A DNA stretch of 64,000 nucleotides from an uncultured Desulfovibrio sp. (GCA_934546745.1 CAKTDV010000008.1:1-64000); one strand, 5' to 3'; positions 26,101-34,716 are shown, counted from the stretch's first letter. Notes: generated by a model from the letters alone, not told the origin. Made by a program: numbers and translations.

Positions 26101-29100
26101 GATCATTGACCAGGAACTGACCGCGGCCGCCATGCAAAAGGCCGATGAGATCAGGCAGGCATTCCTTGACTGGGTGTGGACGGATGACGAACGCCGGGAC
26201 ATGCTGACCAGGCTCTACAACGAACGATTCAATACGAACGTCCCGCCGGCGTATGACGGTTCCCACCTGGAGCTGGTGGGCGCATCCGAGGCCGTCACGT
26301 TGCGTCCCCATCAGAAAAACGCGGTCTGGCGCGCCATTCAGGAAGGCACATGTCTGTTCGACCATGTTGTCGGGGCGGGCAAGACATTGGCCTGCGTTGC
26401 CACGGTGATGGAATCGAAACGCATGGGTTTTCTTTCCAAGCCCATGATTGTCGTCCCCAACCATCTGCTATACCAGTGGAAAGACGAGTTCTACAAACTC
26501 TATCCCGATGCGAACATTCTGGTGGCTGACAAGACGGACTTCACCAGACAGAAGCGGGAAGGATTGTTTGGACGTATCGCCACCGGCGATTGGGACGCCG
26601 TCATTGTGGCGCACAGCTCCTTCAAAAAAATCGACATGCCGCGCGACGTGCAGGAGGAAATCCTCAAGGAACAGATTGACGCGGTCATTGAGGCCATTGA
26701 CGCCTCCAAGGCCGCTGAAGGCGGACGGGCCACCATCAAGCAGCTTGAGAAACAGCGCGAAAAAATGGAGGAACGCTATAAGGCGCTGCTTGCGGGAACC
26801 GGGCAAAAAGACCGGGCCGTGGACTTCGCGGATTTGGGCGTGGATGCCCTGTTCATCGACGAGTCCCACGAGTTCAAGAATCTCGCCTTCCAGACCACCA
26901 TGAACGTCTCCGGCCTGGGCAATCTTACCGGTTCAGCCAAGGCCCTCGATCTGTTCATCAAGTGCCGTTATCTGCAACGGAAAAACAATGGGCGCGGTGT
27001 GTACTTCATGACAGGAACACCCATCAGCAATACCATTGCCGAAGTCTATACCCTGCAACGCTATATGCGGCATGAGGAACTGAAAGACAAGGATATTGAA
27101 CATTTTGATGCCTGGGCGTCCACCTTCGGACAGGTGACGAATGGATGGGAGCTTGATGCCACGGGGGTCAACTACAGGTTGCAGAGCAGGTTCGCAAAAT
27201 TCCAGAATATCCCGGAATTGCTCTCCATGTACCGTACCTTTGCCGATGTTGTTACCAAAAGCGATCTGGACGAACAGGCCAGGCAGGCCGGGGAACGCCC
27301 CCTGACGCCTCCTCTTGAGGGCGGCAAACCCTTCAATGACGTGGTGGAACGCTCTGATGCCCAGGCTGGATACATGCGGCAAATCATCCATCGCATGGAG
27401 AATCTGCCCAAGGATCCGCGCATCGACAATCCTCTCAAAATTACCAATGACGCCAGAAAAGCGGGGCTGGATTACCGGCTGATAGATCCGGACGCGGACG
27501 ATTTCGCGGGTTCAAAAATCAATGCCGCTGTCGAGCGCATCCATGCCATCTGGCGGGAGACGGCGGCGGACAGGGGCACGCAGCTTGTTTTTTGTGACTT
27601 GTCCACACCCAGGGGAGGAAAGGCCCAGGCATCCGCGCACGCTGCACGGCAGGAGTTGGAATCCGGGGCGCTTATCGATGTGGACGGCACTCTTGTCCGG
27701 GAAACTCCGGAACAGGAAGATGTTGAGGACGATGCTCTCGGTATCGTCGATATGGATGCAATCATTGCCGCATCCGGCACGTTCTCCGTGTATGACGACA
27801 TGAAGCAAAAGCTCATGGTAAAGGGCATTCCCGCCGGGGAAATCGCCTTCATCCATGATGCCAACACGGATATGCGAAAAGCAAAGCTGTTCAGCGACAT
27901 GAATGCGGGCCGCGTCCGTATCCTGCTGGGCTCTACCAGCAAGATGGGCGCGGGCATGAATGTGCAGAAACGGCTTGTCGCCGCGCATCATCTGGACGCG
28001 CCGTGGCGGCCGTCTGATTTGGAGCAGCGCAACGGAAGAATTATCCGTCAGGGGAATATGTTCTATGAACGCGATCCCGACAATTTTTCCGTGGCCATTT
28101 ACAACTATGCCACAAAGCAGACCTATGACGCCCGCATGTGGCAGACCATTGAGTACAAGTCAGCCGCCATTGAGCAGTTCCGCAAGGGGGATCTGTTGCA
28201 GCGCGTCATTGACGACGTGCAGAGCGAGGCCGCCAATGCGGCGGAAATGAAGGCCGCCGCATCAGGCAATCCGCTGATTTTGATGCAGGTGCGGCTTGCC
28301 GCTGATCTGCGCAAGCTGGAGGCGCTCTATTCCCAGCATCAGCGTGGCCAGCACCGTCTGCGTGACCGTCTGCAATGGCTTGAGGGGGCGGACGCCCGTC
28401 TTGCCGGGGCGGAAGCCGATCATGCCGCCCATCTGCGTTGCCGCGACACCCATACGCAGACCGTCAGGGAAAATGGCAGGGAGAAAATCCGCATTGCGCT
28501 GCACGCGGGCGATCGTGTCTTGACGGACAAGGACGGGGAAAAGATGAAAGACCTGTTGCTGGGGTGTGTCAAGGAGGTCACGCGCAATTCCGGCGCAAAG
28601 GCGCTGTTCGGTTCCTATCGCGGGTTTTCCATGCATATTGTCCGGCACACGCACCCTCTGGGCGGCAAGGACGGTTTCCGCATCGTGGTCAGCAGCAGCG
28701 CGGGATCGCGGGAATTCATGCCCGACAATCTTGTCTATACCTTTGACGACAGGCTCAGTTTGTCCGGCCTGTTTCAGCGTATGGACAACTTTCTGGGGAA
28801 AGGTCTGGAAGAGGGCATGGAAAAATTCCGGGAGAAATGCCGTCAGGAAAACGCCGAACTGGAAACCGTGCGGGAAGCTTTGGGCCGGGAATTCCCCCAG
28901 ATGGCGGAATTGCGGCTGGCACGGGAGAATAACAGCGCCATTGTCCGGGAGCTGCAACGGATGCGGGACGATGCCGGGTACATTTCAGCGTGGGTGCCGA
29001 AGACCCTCCCGAAGGAGGCGGACACAGGCAGGGAAGAGGCCGGACAGGCGGCCTCAGCGTCCCTGCCGCAGAAAATCGTCTTTGGCGAAGGGGATGGCAG

Positions 29101-29722
29101 ACGGGAATACAGTATCACCAACCGGCACAATGGCGTTGAGGTGTCCGGGTATGTCGTGCGGAGCACCGTCTTTCACCAGCTGGTAGGCTCTCTGGGGCAA
29201 AGCCTTTATGAGGATGGTCAATGGTACACGACGGCGACCGCTCCCCGTGGGGTGAATCTCTTGCGGTTTGCCTCGCCGGAAGAAGCTATGGCCGCCGCCC
29301 GTGAGGATGCCGCGCGGCGCGGCTTGTATTCCGTCGCGACGGCAAAGGACGGAGAGGCGTTGCCGCCCCCTCCCGGCATGGCCAGAGACGATCTGTACCG
29401 GCAACAGTTGCGGGAAGCCGGGTTTCAGCCAGCGGCGTCGGATTTCCACGGAAAACAGGAACAGGTGCGGACGCTTGACGCGGGCGACGGCGGCCTTTTT
29501 GAGTTCCGCATCTTCCAGACGGAAGAGGGCAATATCGGCCTGCGCGTCCAGTACGAACAGGATCGCATCATCGACGCGGCGCGAAGCCGCCAGAGCGTTT
29601 TTGAGACCCTTGCGGAAGCGCTGGATCAGGTGAGCGCCTACAGGCAGCGGGCGGCCCCACCGGCGGCCATGCCTGACACTGTGGTGCGGGGACTGGTGTT
29701 TTCAAGCCCGCGTATGCGGTAG
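23150..29722 (+). CDS. Giant DNA N6-adenine methylase / SNF2-type helicase fusion
   Basis: About 2190 residues. After a variable N-terminal 250 residues ('YDPRQLSLFDVMANQIEAI'), the conserved start 'NYRITPEDRLGVGGAKTKY' leads into a class I methyltransferase with 'LEPSVGIGNFLG' (SAM binding) and the adenine motif 'GNPPFG' near residue 430. A superfamily-2 helicase follows with 'HVVGAGKTLAC' (~1075), 'FIDESHEFKN' (~1235), 'TGTPISNTIAEVY', 'GSTSKMGAGMN' and 'QRNGRIIRQGN' (~1625). The C-terminal 500 residues are coiled coil and unassigned modules. Such proteins are common on large ICEs and may protect or process element DNA. Residues ~142-247 overlap another gene in a different frame. ATG 23150 fits AAGGG better than ATG 23141. 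Confidence 0.9.
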   Translation: MARRRKQTYDPRQLSLFDVMANQIEAIREENIQDDMRETAPSSAEREQEQTVTTTPEVEKRKEKPFPTNDGNKRRLGVNGKGDSVYELQDGSRMYSSNPDILQILDGEKRTPEKLFEAGADDYLTVQEISRFTQALPWEVQHARQTNLSARNRKKGAQARNNQRREKRGIHQFGLFDTGSLGAEQSRRPEEAGSDGGHPLHGEAVRATAEGSGSPEQRDLPAGEPAGDVGFGDIGEHGHRHAPENYRITPEDRLGVGGAKTKYADNVAAIRLLKRLQTNGAVLATPEEQKVLVRYVGWGGLPQVFDAKNEQWAAEYRELQGQLSPDAYAAARRSTQDAHYTSETVIKGIYQGLSRLGLDTGEPLRILEPSVGIGNFLGLCPDTFNAKFLAVELDPTTSAIAGYLYPNEHHIHNGFQNTRLSSGFFDAVVGNPPFGKQALYDPDFPELRKFSIHNYFLAKSISLLREGGVAAFVVSRYFMDAADPSAREHIAGQADLLGALRLPETAFRQNALTDVTTDIVFFQRHGGESTRSRDWVNTVSIDVDDPQSGDRRPATINSYFAEHPRQIIGTLAYSGRMFERALTCLPDPAHADLGQEIAARLDVLPADCFVPREENPLNVEVRVRNADFIRSPYFQSLKTDALCVEPQSRKIVFKTAAAFGENDYDIFPVKNETARLRLVSMIQIRDTLRELINTEKSDDADEGRMAALRQRLNVHYDTFVKKYGHLNSQTNRSLMRSDPEHSLLESLELDYDKGLSPETARRYGGEARPASAKKAAIFRQRVLKPAHVVEHAETIKDALLIALRENGRVDFSRMERLLRRPAEDIQTELWEQGQIFLNPATEEWEIRDRYLTGNVRAKLRQAQAAAKANPRFSPNVEALSAALPPDIEAVDIGIRFGSSWVPAQVFADFVEHLHGGKGIQTISYLPTLGRWEASVNIWDASLATSVWGIPEYPAGKIIESLLTNKPIKVQKASGQKDERGKDIMIIDQELTAAAMQKADEIRQAFLDWVWTDDERRDMLTRLYNERFNTNVPPAYDGSHLELVGASEAVTLRPHQKNAVWRAIQEGTCLFDHVVGAGKTLACVATVMESKRMGFLSKPMIVVPNHLLYQWKDEFYKLYPDANILVADKTDFTRQKREGLFGRIATGDWDAVIVAHSSFKKIDMPRDVQEEILKEQIDAVIEAIDASKAAEGGRATIKQLEKQREKMEERYKALLAGTGQKDRAVDFADLGVDALFIDESHEFKNLAFQTTMNVSGLGNLTGSAKALDLFIKCRYLQRKNNGRGVYFMTGTPISNTIAEVYTLQRYMRHEELKDKDIEHFDAWASTFGQVTNGWELDATGVNYRLQSRFAKFQNIPELLSMYRTFADVVTKSDLDEQARQAGERPLTPPLEGGKPFNDVVERSDAQAGYMRQIIHRMENLPKDPRIDNPLKITNDARKAGLDYRLIDPDADDFAGSKINAAVERIHAIWRETAADRGTQLVFCDLSTPRGGKAQASAHAARQELESGALIDVDGTLVRETPEQEDVEDDALGIVDMDAIIAASGTFSVYDDMKQKLMVKGIPAGEIAFIHDANTDMRKAKLFSDMNAGRVRILLGSTSKMGAGMNVQKRLVAAHHLDAPWRPSDLEQRNGRIIRQGNMFYERDPDNFSVAIYNYATKQTYDARMWQTIEYKSAAIEQFRKGDLLQRVIDDVQSEAANAAEMKAAASGNPLILMQVRLAADLRKLEALYSQHQRGQHRLRDRLQWLEGADARLAGAEADHAAHLRCRDTHTQTVRENGREKIRIALHAGDRVLTDKDGEKMKDLLLGCVKEVTRNSGAKALFGSYRGFSMHIVRHTHPLGGKDGFRIVVSSSAGSREFMPDNLVYTFDDRLSLSGLFQRMDNFLGKGLEEGMEKFREKCRQENAELETVREALGREFPQMAELRLARENNSAIVRELQRMRDDAGYISAWVPKTLPKEADTGREEAGQAASASLPQKIVFGEGDGRREYSITNRHNGVEVSGYVVRSTVFHQLVGSLGQSLYEDGQWYTTATAPRGVNLLRFASPEEAMAAAREDAARRGLYSVATAKDGEALPPPPGMARDDLYRQQLREAGFQPAASDFHGKQEQVRTLDAGDGGLFEFRIFQTEEGNIGLRVQYEQDRIIDAARSRQSVFETLAEALDQVSAYRQRAAPPAAMPDTVVRGLVFSSPRMR
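23574..23894 (+). CDS. Nested overlapping gene, 106 residues, function unknown
   Basis: Lies wholly within the methylase/helicase ORF in another frame. GGGAGG at 23562-23567 stands 6 bases before ATG 23574, and TAA ends it at 23894. Over this span the nested frame has mostly G/C third positions like neighbouring genes and encodes a balanced, globular-looking sequence ('YPLEIARKVLKPETINDV', 'GYSILDRWALNSPEDLKKL', 'GMSDSEILESMGID'). The long frame here instead reads as low-complexity Gly/Glu/Arg/His. I do not recognise the family. Either this is a true overlapping gene whose partner frame is a linker, or the long frame is not used here. Confidence 0.7.
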   Translation: MLDRQTYPLEIARKVLKPETINDVRSGGYTSLGYSILDRWALNSPEDLKKLEAMGDIPFMVKLYGQQQKEAEALSSETSRQASLRGMSDSEILESMGIDMRLKITG

Positions 29723-29736
29723 GCAAGACAAAGAAC

Positions 29737-29759
29737 CAGCGCCGGGCATCCCGGCGCTG
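29737..29759. terminator. Hairpin after the methylase/helicase gene
   Basis: A 10-bp perfect stem, CAGCGCCGGG / CCCGGCGCTG, with a 3-base loop lies 15 bases after the stop of the giant gene and between two converging genes. No strong T run follows on either strand, so termination efficiency is uncertain. The sequence turns A+T-rich immediately after it. Confidence 0.55.
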
Positions 29760-29793
29760 CCATTCTTGAATGAGATAAAAAATAAATAATCTA

Positions 29794-32532
29794 TTATTTT
29801 ATATTAATTCGCTTATATCTTTGCATGAAGGCTTCTTTGCCTCCTTCCATTATTCGGCATATTTCATTTCGTATTTCAAGGTCTTGAAGGCCACCATGTT
29901 TGATAATTTGAGTTTGCCCAGAGTGAACATCGAGAACAGCTATATTTTCTGCATCACCATTTACAACAATATTTGCATTGTGTGTAACGGCCAATATTTG
30001 CCGTTTCTGTTTGTTCGCCCGTAGCTCATTAACAATAAGATCGTAGATGAGCTTGTTATCAAGATCGTCTTCTGGTTGATCAAGCAAAAGAGGTTCTTCC
30101 CCATACGAAAAGATAAAGGCAAGAAGAGCAGCAGTTTTTTGCCCTGGAGAAGCTTGAGATATTGATTTAAATGCCTCTCCACTTTTGGGGCTGTACGTAA
30201 TCTCTAGAGAATCCTGTGGGAACCAAACACGGATGCGATCCATGCTTTCAGGAGGTAAGCTTTGGATATGGGAGACAAAGCGTCGATCTTTAACTGTTGC
30301 AATCTCTTCTTCATTGCCGTCGTAGATGGCCAAGAGTTTTGATTTCATTTTTTCAATTCTTTGTTCTATATTTTCTGAGGAGTTTTGTACTAATATAGCT
30401 AATAGACCTTCATCTCCGTTGACTTCGCCTATATCACGGACAAAAGCTCCATCGTTACGGTTGATGAGTTCACGAAAGTCATCAGTGAGAGTATATGTAT
30501 CACCAAAAGGAATGATATTTATCTTTATATATGAGTTGTTACACAGAGTGTCTTTGAGAAAATCTCTACGAAGCTGTGTCAGCTTAATACGATGAGTGAA
30601 TATTTTTTCAATAGATATTTTTATGTCCTGATTGCATTTTTCAAATTCATTTTTCTTATTTACACATTCTGATAGTCTATTTTTAAGATTATGTCCTAAA
30701 TTGACAAGTTCCTCATATTTCGTAGTGTTATCAATTCCTGCTTCATAAAGTCGCTTAGGGAGAGTTTCATATGCCTGTTTGGCTTCTGTCATTTTCTGAT
30801 ATATTGCTAAATCCATTTTTTTATGGAACCATTTTTGTTTTATTTCGTCAAGCTGCTGAGCGACAGCATTTATTTTTTCTTGAAATGCTGTAAATAGTCC
30901 CTGAATAGTTGAAACAGCATCTATAACCGCCTTGTCTTCTTCGTCTGAAGTGTTAAAATGTTGCAAATTAAATTCTTGTGGCAGCAAGTTTTTCGAAAAA
31001 TTTCGTATTTCTTCAGAGAGATTCCTCCAAGAGTTTTCCCAAGCGTCAATGGCTTTGTTTTGTTCCAGTCTATGTTGATAGTTTTTTAAAATTGCAGCAT
31101 ATTGTGTTGACTCAAAAACATTGAGTTTAAGGAGGACATCGCTCAATTGGCCTTTTATTAGCGACTCTTCTTTCAATTCAGCTTTGAGTTTACGCTGTTG
31201 GGCGCAAAGAATCGAATATTGAGAAAGAAGTTTATCCCATTCACGTTTCCATTCTTGCTGGTTGACAATGGGAGCATCGTCAATGATCTGCAAAAGAGCC
31301 TGTGGGTTTTTTGCAAGTTCAAAAATCTGCTTTTGGCTGTAAATTCTGACGGGAAAGCGCTGTCTAATGCTCCCTTCTGCAGGAGTCCACACCCCGGGAG
31401 ATATTTCTTCCTCTATACAGCCTATTTCTTTAGCGCAAGACCAAGTAATACGAAATCTGCCGTTATCTTTACAAAAGATAACGGAAATTTCTGTTTGTTC
31501 TTTTAATAATCCTTCGTCATAGCGCGTATGCGATATCTGATTATATTTAGCAAATTCCTCTATGAGCTTTTGAGGTATTTCACCTTTTCGATCGAGCGCA
31601 ATTCTTAAAAATTCCAGTAAAGAGGACTTGCCAGTACCTCTTCCACCAATGATAGTATTAAAACAAGGATTTAGTTGAAAGAAAAAAGCTTGCCCTCTTC
31701 CCATATATTTTGCATTGGAAATTTTTATGCTTTCTATAGCAAGTTGCCCATGTTGATTAGGATTACCCGTGAAATTGTCCGAACGCTTTATTGAAAGATC
31801 TCCATCAATGAGAGCTAAGCGTAATCCGTCATACGTAGGTTCAGACATTTTTACCCAGGTAAAATAATCTATAGAAGATTGATGATGTAAGTCCGTTCCC
31901 AAGACCTCTGTCCATTTGATATGTTTATCAACATAAAGTTGAGGTTTAGATGCTTGGCTATTTTTTACTTCCATAGCAAATATATTTTCATGATCAAGTA
32001 TCTGTTCTAGAGTTTTTCCGCTAACAGCTTCCCAAAGACCTTTTGGTTGATCAACATGAGCCGGTATGACAATTCCATCTTCCCGTATAATTTCAGAGAT
32101 AACTTGAATCGCTGAAGATTCAGTACAGCCATCACTTGTTCCTTTCATGGCACGGTATTTTACTGCGCCAAGTAAAGAATCAATATCCGATGTCGTCTTG
32201 TTTTTGTCGAAAATAGCCAAAAGGTGGAGACCCCCTTGGACTGAGAGTTCGACCCCTGGGAAAATATAAAGCGGACGATACTCAGGATGTTTTTGAGATG
32301 ATAAATCCTCCAGCGCAGTTTTGAGCTTATCAATCCAAGCGCCAGAATTGTGATCGGTCACAGCAACGCAATCTATGCCTTGTCTCATATAATTGAGTAG
32401 CCAGTCTTGCGGTGTTATGCTTTTGTATGTTGATTGCAGAGGGCCTTTCCCATAGTCTTCCGATGCGGGAGTGTGGCTGTGAAAGTCAAAACTCCACCAT
32501 TTACTTCCTGAAAAATTCCAGCGTGCTACCAT
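29794..32532 (-). CDS. TrlF-type PHP phosphoesterase / SMC-like ATPase (putative defence protein)
   Basis: A 912-residue protein. The N-terminal PHP domain carries the metal-site motifs 'FDFHSHTPAS', 'VAVTDHNSG', 'FPGVELS', 'VIPAHVDQPKG' and 'LGTDLHH'. An SMC/RecN-like ABC ATPase follows: Walker A 'IIGGRGTGKSSLLEFL' (~residue 290), a 350-residue coiled-coil region, signature-like 'SQASPGQKTAAL', Walker B 'PLLLDQPEDDLDN' and 'LAVTHNANIV'. This architecture is the one called TrlF. PHP-ABC proteins have been proposed as nucleic-acid-targeting conflict proteins; the substrate here is unknown. The gene is strikingly A+T-rich against its surroundings, suggesting recent transfer. GGAGG precedes the start. 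Confidence 0.87.
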   Translation of the reverse strand: MVARWNFSGSKWWSFDFHSHTPASEDYGKGPLQSTYKSITPQDWLLNYMRQGIDCVAVTDHNSGAWIDKLKTALEDLSSQKHPEYRPLYIFPGVELSVQGGLHLLAIFDKNKTTSDIDSLLGAVKYRAMKGTSDGCTESSAIQVISEIIREDGIVIPAHVDQPKGLWEAVSGKTLEQILDHENIFAMEVKNSQASKPQLYVDKHIKWTEVLGTDLHHQSSIDYFTWVKMSEPTYDGLRLALIDGDLSIKRSDNFTGNPNQHGQLAIESIKISNAKYMGRGQAFFFQLNPCFNTIIGGRGTGKSSLLEFLRIALDRKGEIPQKLIEEFAKYNQISHTRYDEGLLKEQTEISVIFCKDNGRFRITWSCAKEIGCIEEEISPGVWTPAEGSIRQRFPVRIYSQKQIFELAKNPQALLQIIDDAPIVNQQEWKREWDKLLSQYSILCAQQRKLKAELKEESLIKGQLSDVLLKLNVFESTQYAAILKNYQHRLEQNKAIDAWENSWRNLSEEIRNFSKNLLPQEFNLQHFNTSDEEDKAVIDAVSTIQGLFTAFQEKINAVAQQLDEIKQKWFHKKMDLAIYQKMTEAKQAYETLPKRLYEAGIDNTTKYEELVNLGHNLKNRLSECVNKKNEFEKCNQDIKISIEKIFTHRIKLTQLRRDFLKDTLCNNSYIKINIIPFGDTYTLTDDFRELINRNDGAFVRDIGEVNGDEGLLAILVQNSSENIEQRIEKMKSKLLAIYDGNEEEIATVKDRRFVSHIQSLPPESMDRIRVWFPQDSLEITYSPKSGEAFKSISQASPGQKTAALLAFIFSYGEEPLLLDQPEDDLDNKLIYDLIVNELRANKQKRQILAVTHNANIVVNGDAENIAVLDVHSGQTQIIKHGGLQDLEIRNEICRIMEGGKEAFMQRYKRINIK

Positions 32533-32575
32533 ACTCTTATCCTCCTCTACTGAAGAATTGATTTTTTACGGTATC

Positions 32576-32581
32576 ATTATA
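32576..32581 (-). promoter_or_regulatory. -10 box for the TrlF-type gene
   Basis: On the minus strand a perfect TATAAT (32581-32576) lies about 43 bases before ATG 32532, in an A+T-rich gap. The hexamer 17 bases upstream (TGCCTT) is a poor -35 match, so an activator or a flexible AT-rich UP-type region may help, or the gene may be read from the flagellin operon. Confidence 0.4.
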
Positions 32582-32653
32582 AAAACAAAATCAAAGAAAA
32601 GGCACTTAAGGGAAAATCTTAGGTGTCCCTACTCCCCCTGTTCTCAACACAAT

Positions 32654-33070
32654 CTACTCAGGGTTCTCATTTTTTTGTTCAAAGAAAAGTCTGTCCTGCC
32701 AAATAGCGGATAAGAGCTCTTTATGAGTCGCCTCATTTTTGACGTATCTTTCAGCTTCAAATTTAGTAAAGCCGCCATTATCAATTATGATCTCTTTTAT
32801 GATATCACATGAATTAACACATTTTGCTAGTAGAAAGTCTACTAGAAAAGCAGAATTCACATCTTTGATAGTCGCCTCACCTTTTATATATTTTTCAGCA
32901 AGAATTTTCGTGAAACAATCATGTTCATCTATTTTTTGCATTATGGAGAGTATTTCACTAGCACCGCTTTTATCAGCGACCTCTTTAAATAAATTTCCTA
33001 TATCAATAGAAAAATTATTTTCTACACAAATGGTCATGAGCATGTTTTTAGTCAAATCAGCCTTGCTCAT
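32654..33070 (-). CDS. Hypothetical protein with internal duplication
   Basis: A 138-residue, Lys/Glu/Ile-rich, probably helical and cytoplasmic protein. Two related repeats are visible: 'FTKILAEKYIKGEATIKDV' and 'FTKFEAERYVKNEATHKEL', about 44 residues apart. No family is recognised. Its start lies 27 bases after the flagellin stop on the same strand, and its end is 121 bases before the TrlF-type gene. It could be a flagellin-linked gene or part of the A+T-rich TrlF island. GGAG lies 7 bases before ATG 33070. Confidence 0.65.
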   Translation of the reverse strand: MSKADLTKNMLMTICVENNFSIDIGNLFKEVADKSGASEILSIMQKIDEHDCFTKILAEKYIKGEATIKDVNSAFLVDFLLAKCVNSCDIIKEIIIDNGGFTKFEAERYVKNEATHKELLSAIWQDRLFFEQKNENPE

Positions 33071-33097
33071 CATTTTTCTCCTTTGGTTTTTCTTCCC

Positions 33098-34682
33098 CTA
33101 CCCTTCGATAAGCTCCATGAGCATGTGGGGGAAGGAGTTGGCCTGGGCGAGCATGGAGACAGCGGTTTGGGAGAGGATCTGGGTGCGGGCGAAGTTGGTC
33201 ATTTCCGTGGCGATGTCGGCATCGGAAATGCGGGATTCGGCGCTTTGGAGGTTTTCGGCCTGCATGTTGATGTTGGTCACGGTGTTTTCCAGCCGGTTTT
33301 GCACGGCTCCCAGATGGGAGCGGATTTGATCCTTGCGCACAATGGCGTCGTTGATACGCACAATGCCTTTCTGTGCCAGTTCCTGCGTTTTGATGGACAT
33401 GAGTTCCTTATCGTCATCGTCCACATCTGGGTTTGGTGCAGGTCCTGGCCCGGGTGCGGGGGGAACGTTGGGGTTCAACGGCGGCATAGCTACCCAATTC
33501 GCTTCCATACCGAGTGCATCATACCCCGCAATAACAATAATTAAATCTTCAGTAACCATATCAATGGTTAATTTTTCCATATCACTAAGCAATGTCCAGT
33601 GTATATTAGGATCCCCATCCCCGTCTCCTGTGTAGGCAAAATTCATGCCATTTACAAAAAAATTTGTCATTTTATTATGGTCGTTATAGTCAAAAGCAAT
33701 ATTATTTCCAGTACCATTTAATTGTGTGCCATCATATGAAGCGCCAGGTAAAAAAACATTTGCTTCTGTAATAACGGTTGACATATCTACAGAAGTAACG
33801 AAACCTCCTACAGCGGCGTTTCCCCAAGAATTTGGCCTTGTCCCAGCAAGGTGTTTTCCAGATCTTGTAAAAATTTGTATTGTATCATTTTGCCCATGGT
33901 CACGCAAGGAAAAAAAACTGTTCCGTTCCCGCAGGGATAATCCCCAAAACAATATTGGAGAATACCGACTGACCTCTATCCATCCGCTTCCATTGCCCTT
34001 GCTGTAACACATCGTTCAATGCCGGTACGCCACCGTATGTTGTTCCACCGGCCCCAGCTCCCCCCTGTCCTCCGCCAGCCCCCGCGTTCTGGTTGCCGCC
34101 GTTGGCACCTTCCACCACGTCCAGCAGACCAAGGCCTTTCAACGTCGCATCGCCGATTTCCACGTAATAATAGTCTTCGGCGCTGTCGTTGGCCGTACCG
34201 AAATGCACCTTGAGTGCGCCGGTGGAGGTAAGGCCGCTGCCGTCGTGGGTACCGGAAAGAGAGCCGTCCAGCAGATGGATGCCGTTGAAGTCCGTGGCGC
34301 GGGCGATGCGTTCGATTTCCGAGGCCATTTGCTGGAATTCGCTGTCGATCATCAGGCGCTGGGTGGAATCGTAGGTGCCGGTAGCTGCCTGTTCGGCCAG
34401 TTCCTTCATGCGGATCAATTTTTCATCAATGACGCCCAGCGCGCCGTCGGCTGTTTGTATTAACGAAATGGCATCATTAATATTCCGCGCCCCCTGATAG
34501 AGAGAAGCCATGTCCGCCCGCATGAGTTCCCGTATGGCCAGCCCGGCGGCGTCATCCGCCGCACGTTCCACGCGCAGGCCCGTGGAGAGACGGCGCACGG
34601 AATCCGAAAGCCGGGAATAGTGCGAGGTAAGATTACGGTTGGTGTTGGCGGCCATGAGGTTATGGTGCAGAGAGGTAGACAT
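33098..34682 (-). pseudogene. Flagellin, frameshifted at a T8 tract (possibly phase-variable)
   Basis: The N-terminal flagellin domain (residues 1-190: 'MSTSLHHNLMAANTNRNL', 'LSTGLRVERAADDAAGLAI', 'ARATDFNGIHLLDG') reads from ATG 34682 and, as sequenced, stops at 33902 just after a run of eight Ts. The remaining central part and a perfect C-terminal flagellin domain ('NMQAENLQSAESRISDADIATEM', 'ILSQTAVSMLAQAN') continue one frame away to 33098. With seven Ts the two join into 527 residues with no other defect. The central domain (about 33480-34010) is A+T-rich and sits between a Gly-rich linker and a Pro/Gly/Asp-rich linker. It is either phase-variable, rescued by slippage, or a recent mutation or sequencing error. 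Confidence 0.85.
33910..33917 (-). repeat. Homopolymer tract (T8 on coding strand) in flagellin
   Basis: Eight consecutive A on the plus strand (33910-33917), hence T8 in the flagellin mRNA sense, at about codon 256. It is the exact place where the two flagellin frames can be joined by loss of one base: CAG-TTT-TTT-TCC restores 'EQFFSLRDHGQ'. The tract is in the variable domain, not in a conserved helix. Confidence 0.85.
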
Positions 34683-34716
34683 AGGGCGATCCCGGAAGAA
34701 AAAATAATGGCACTGC

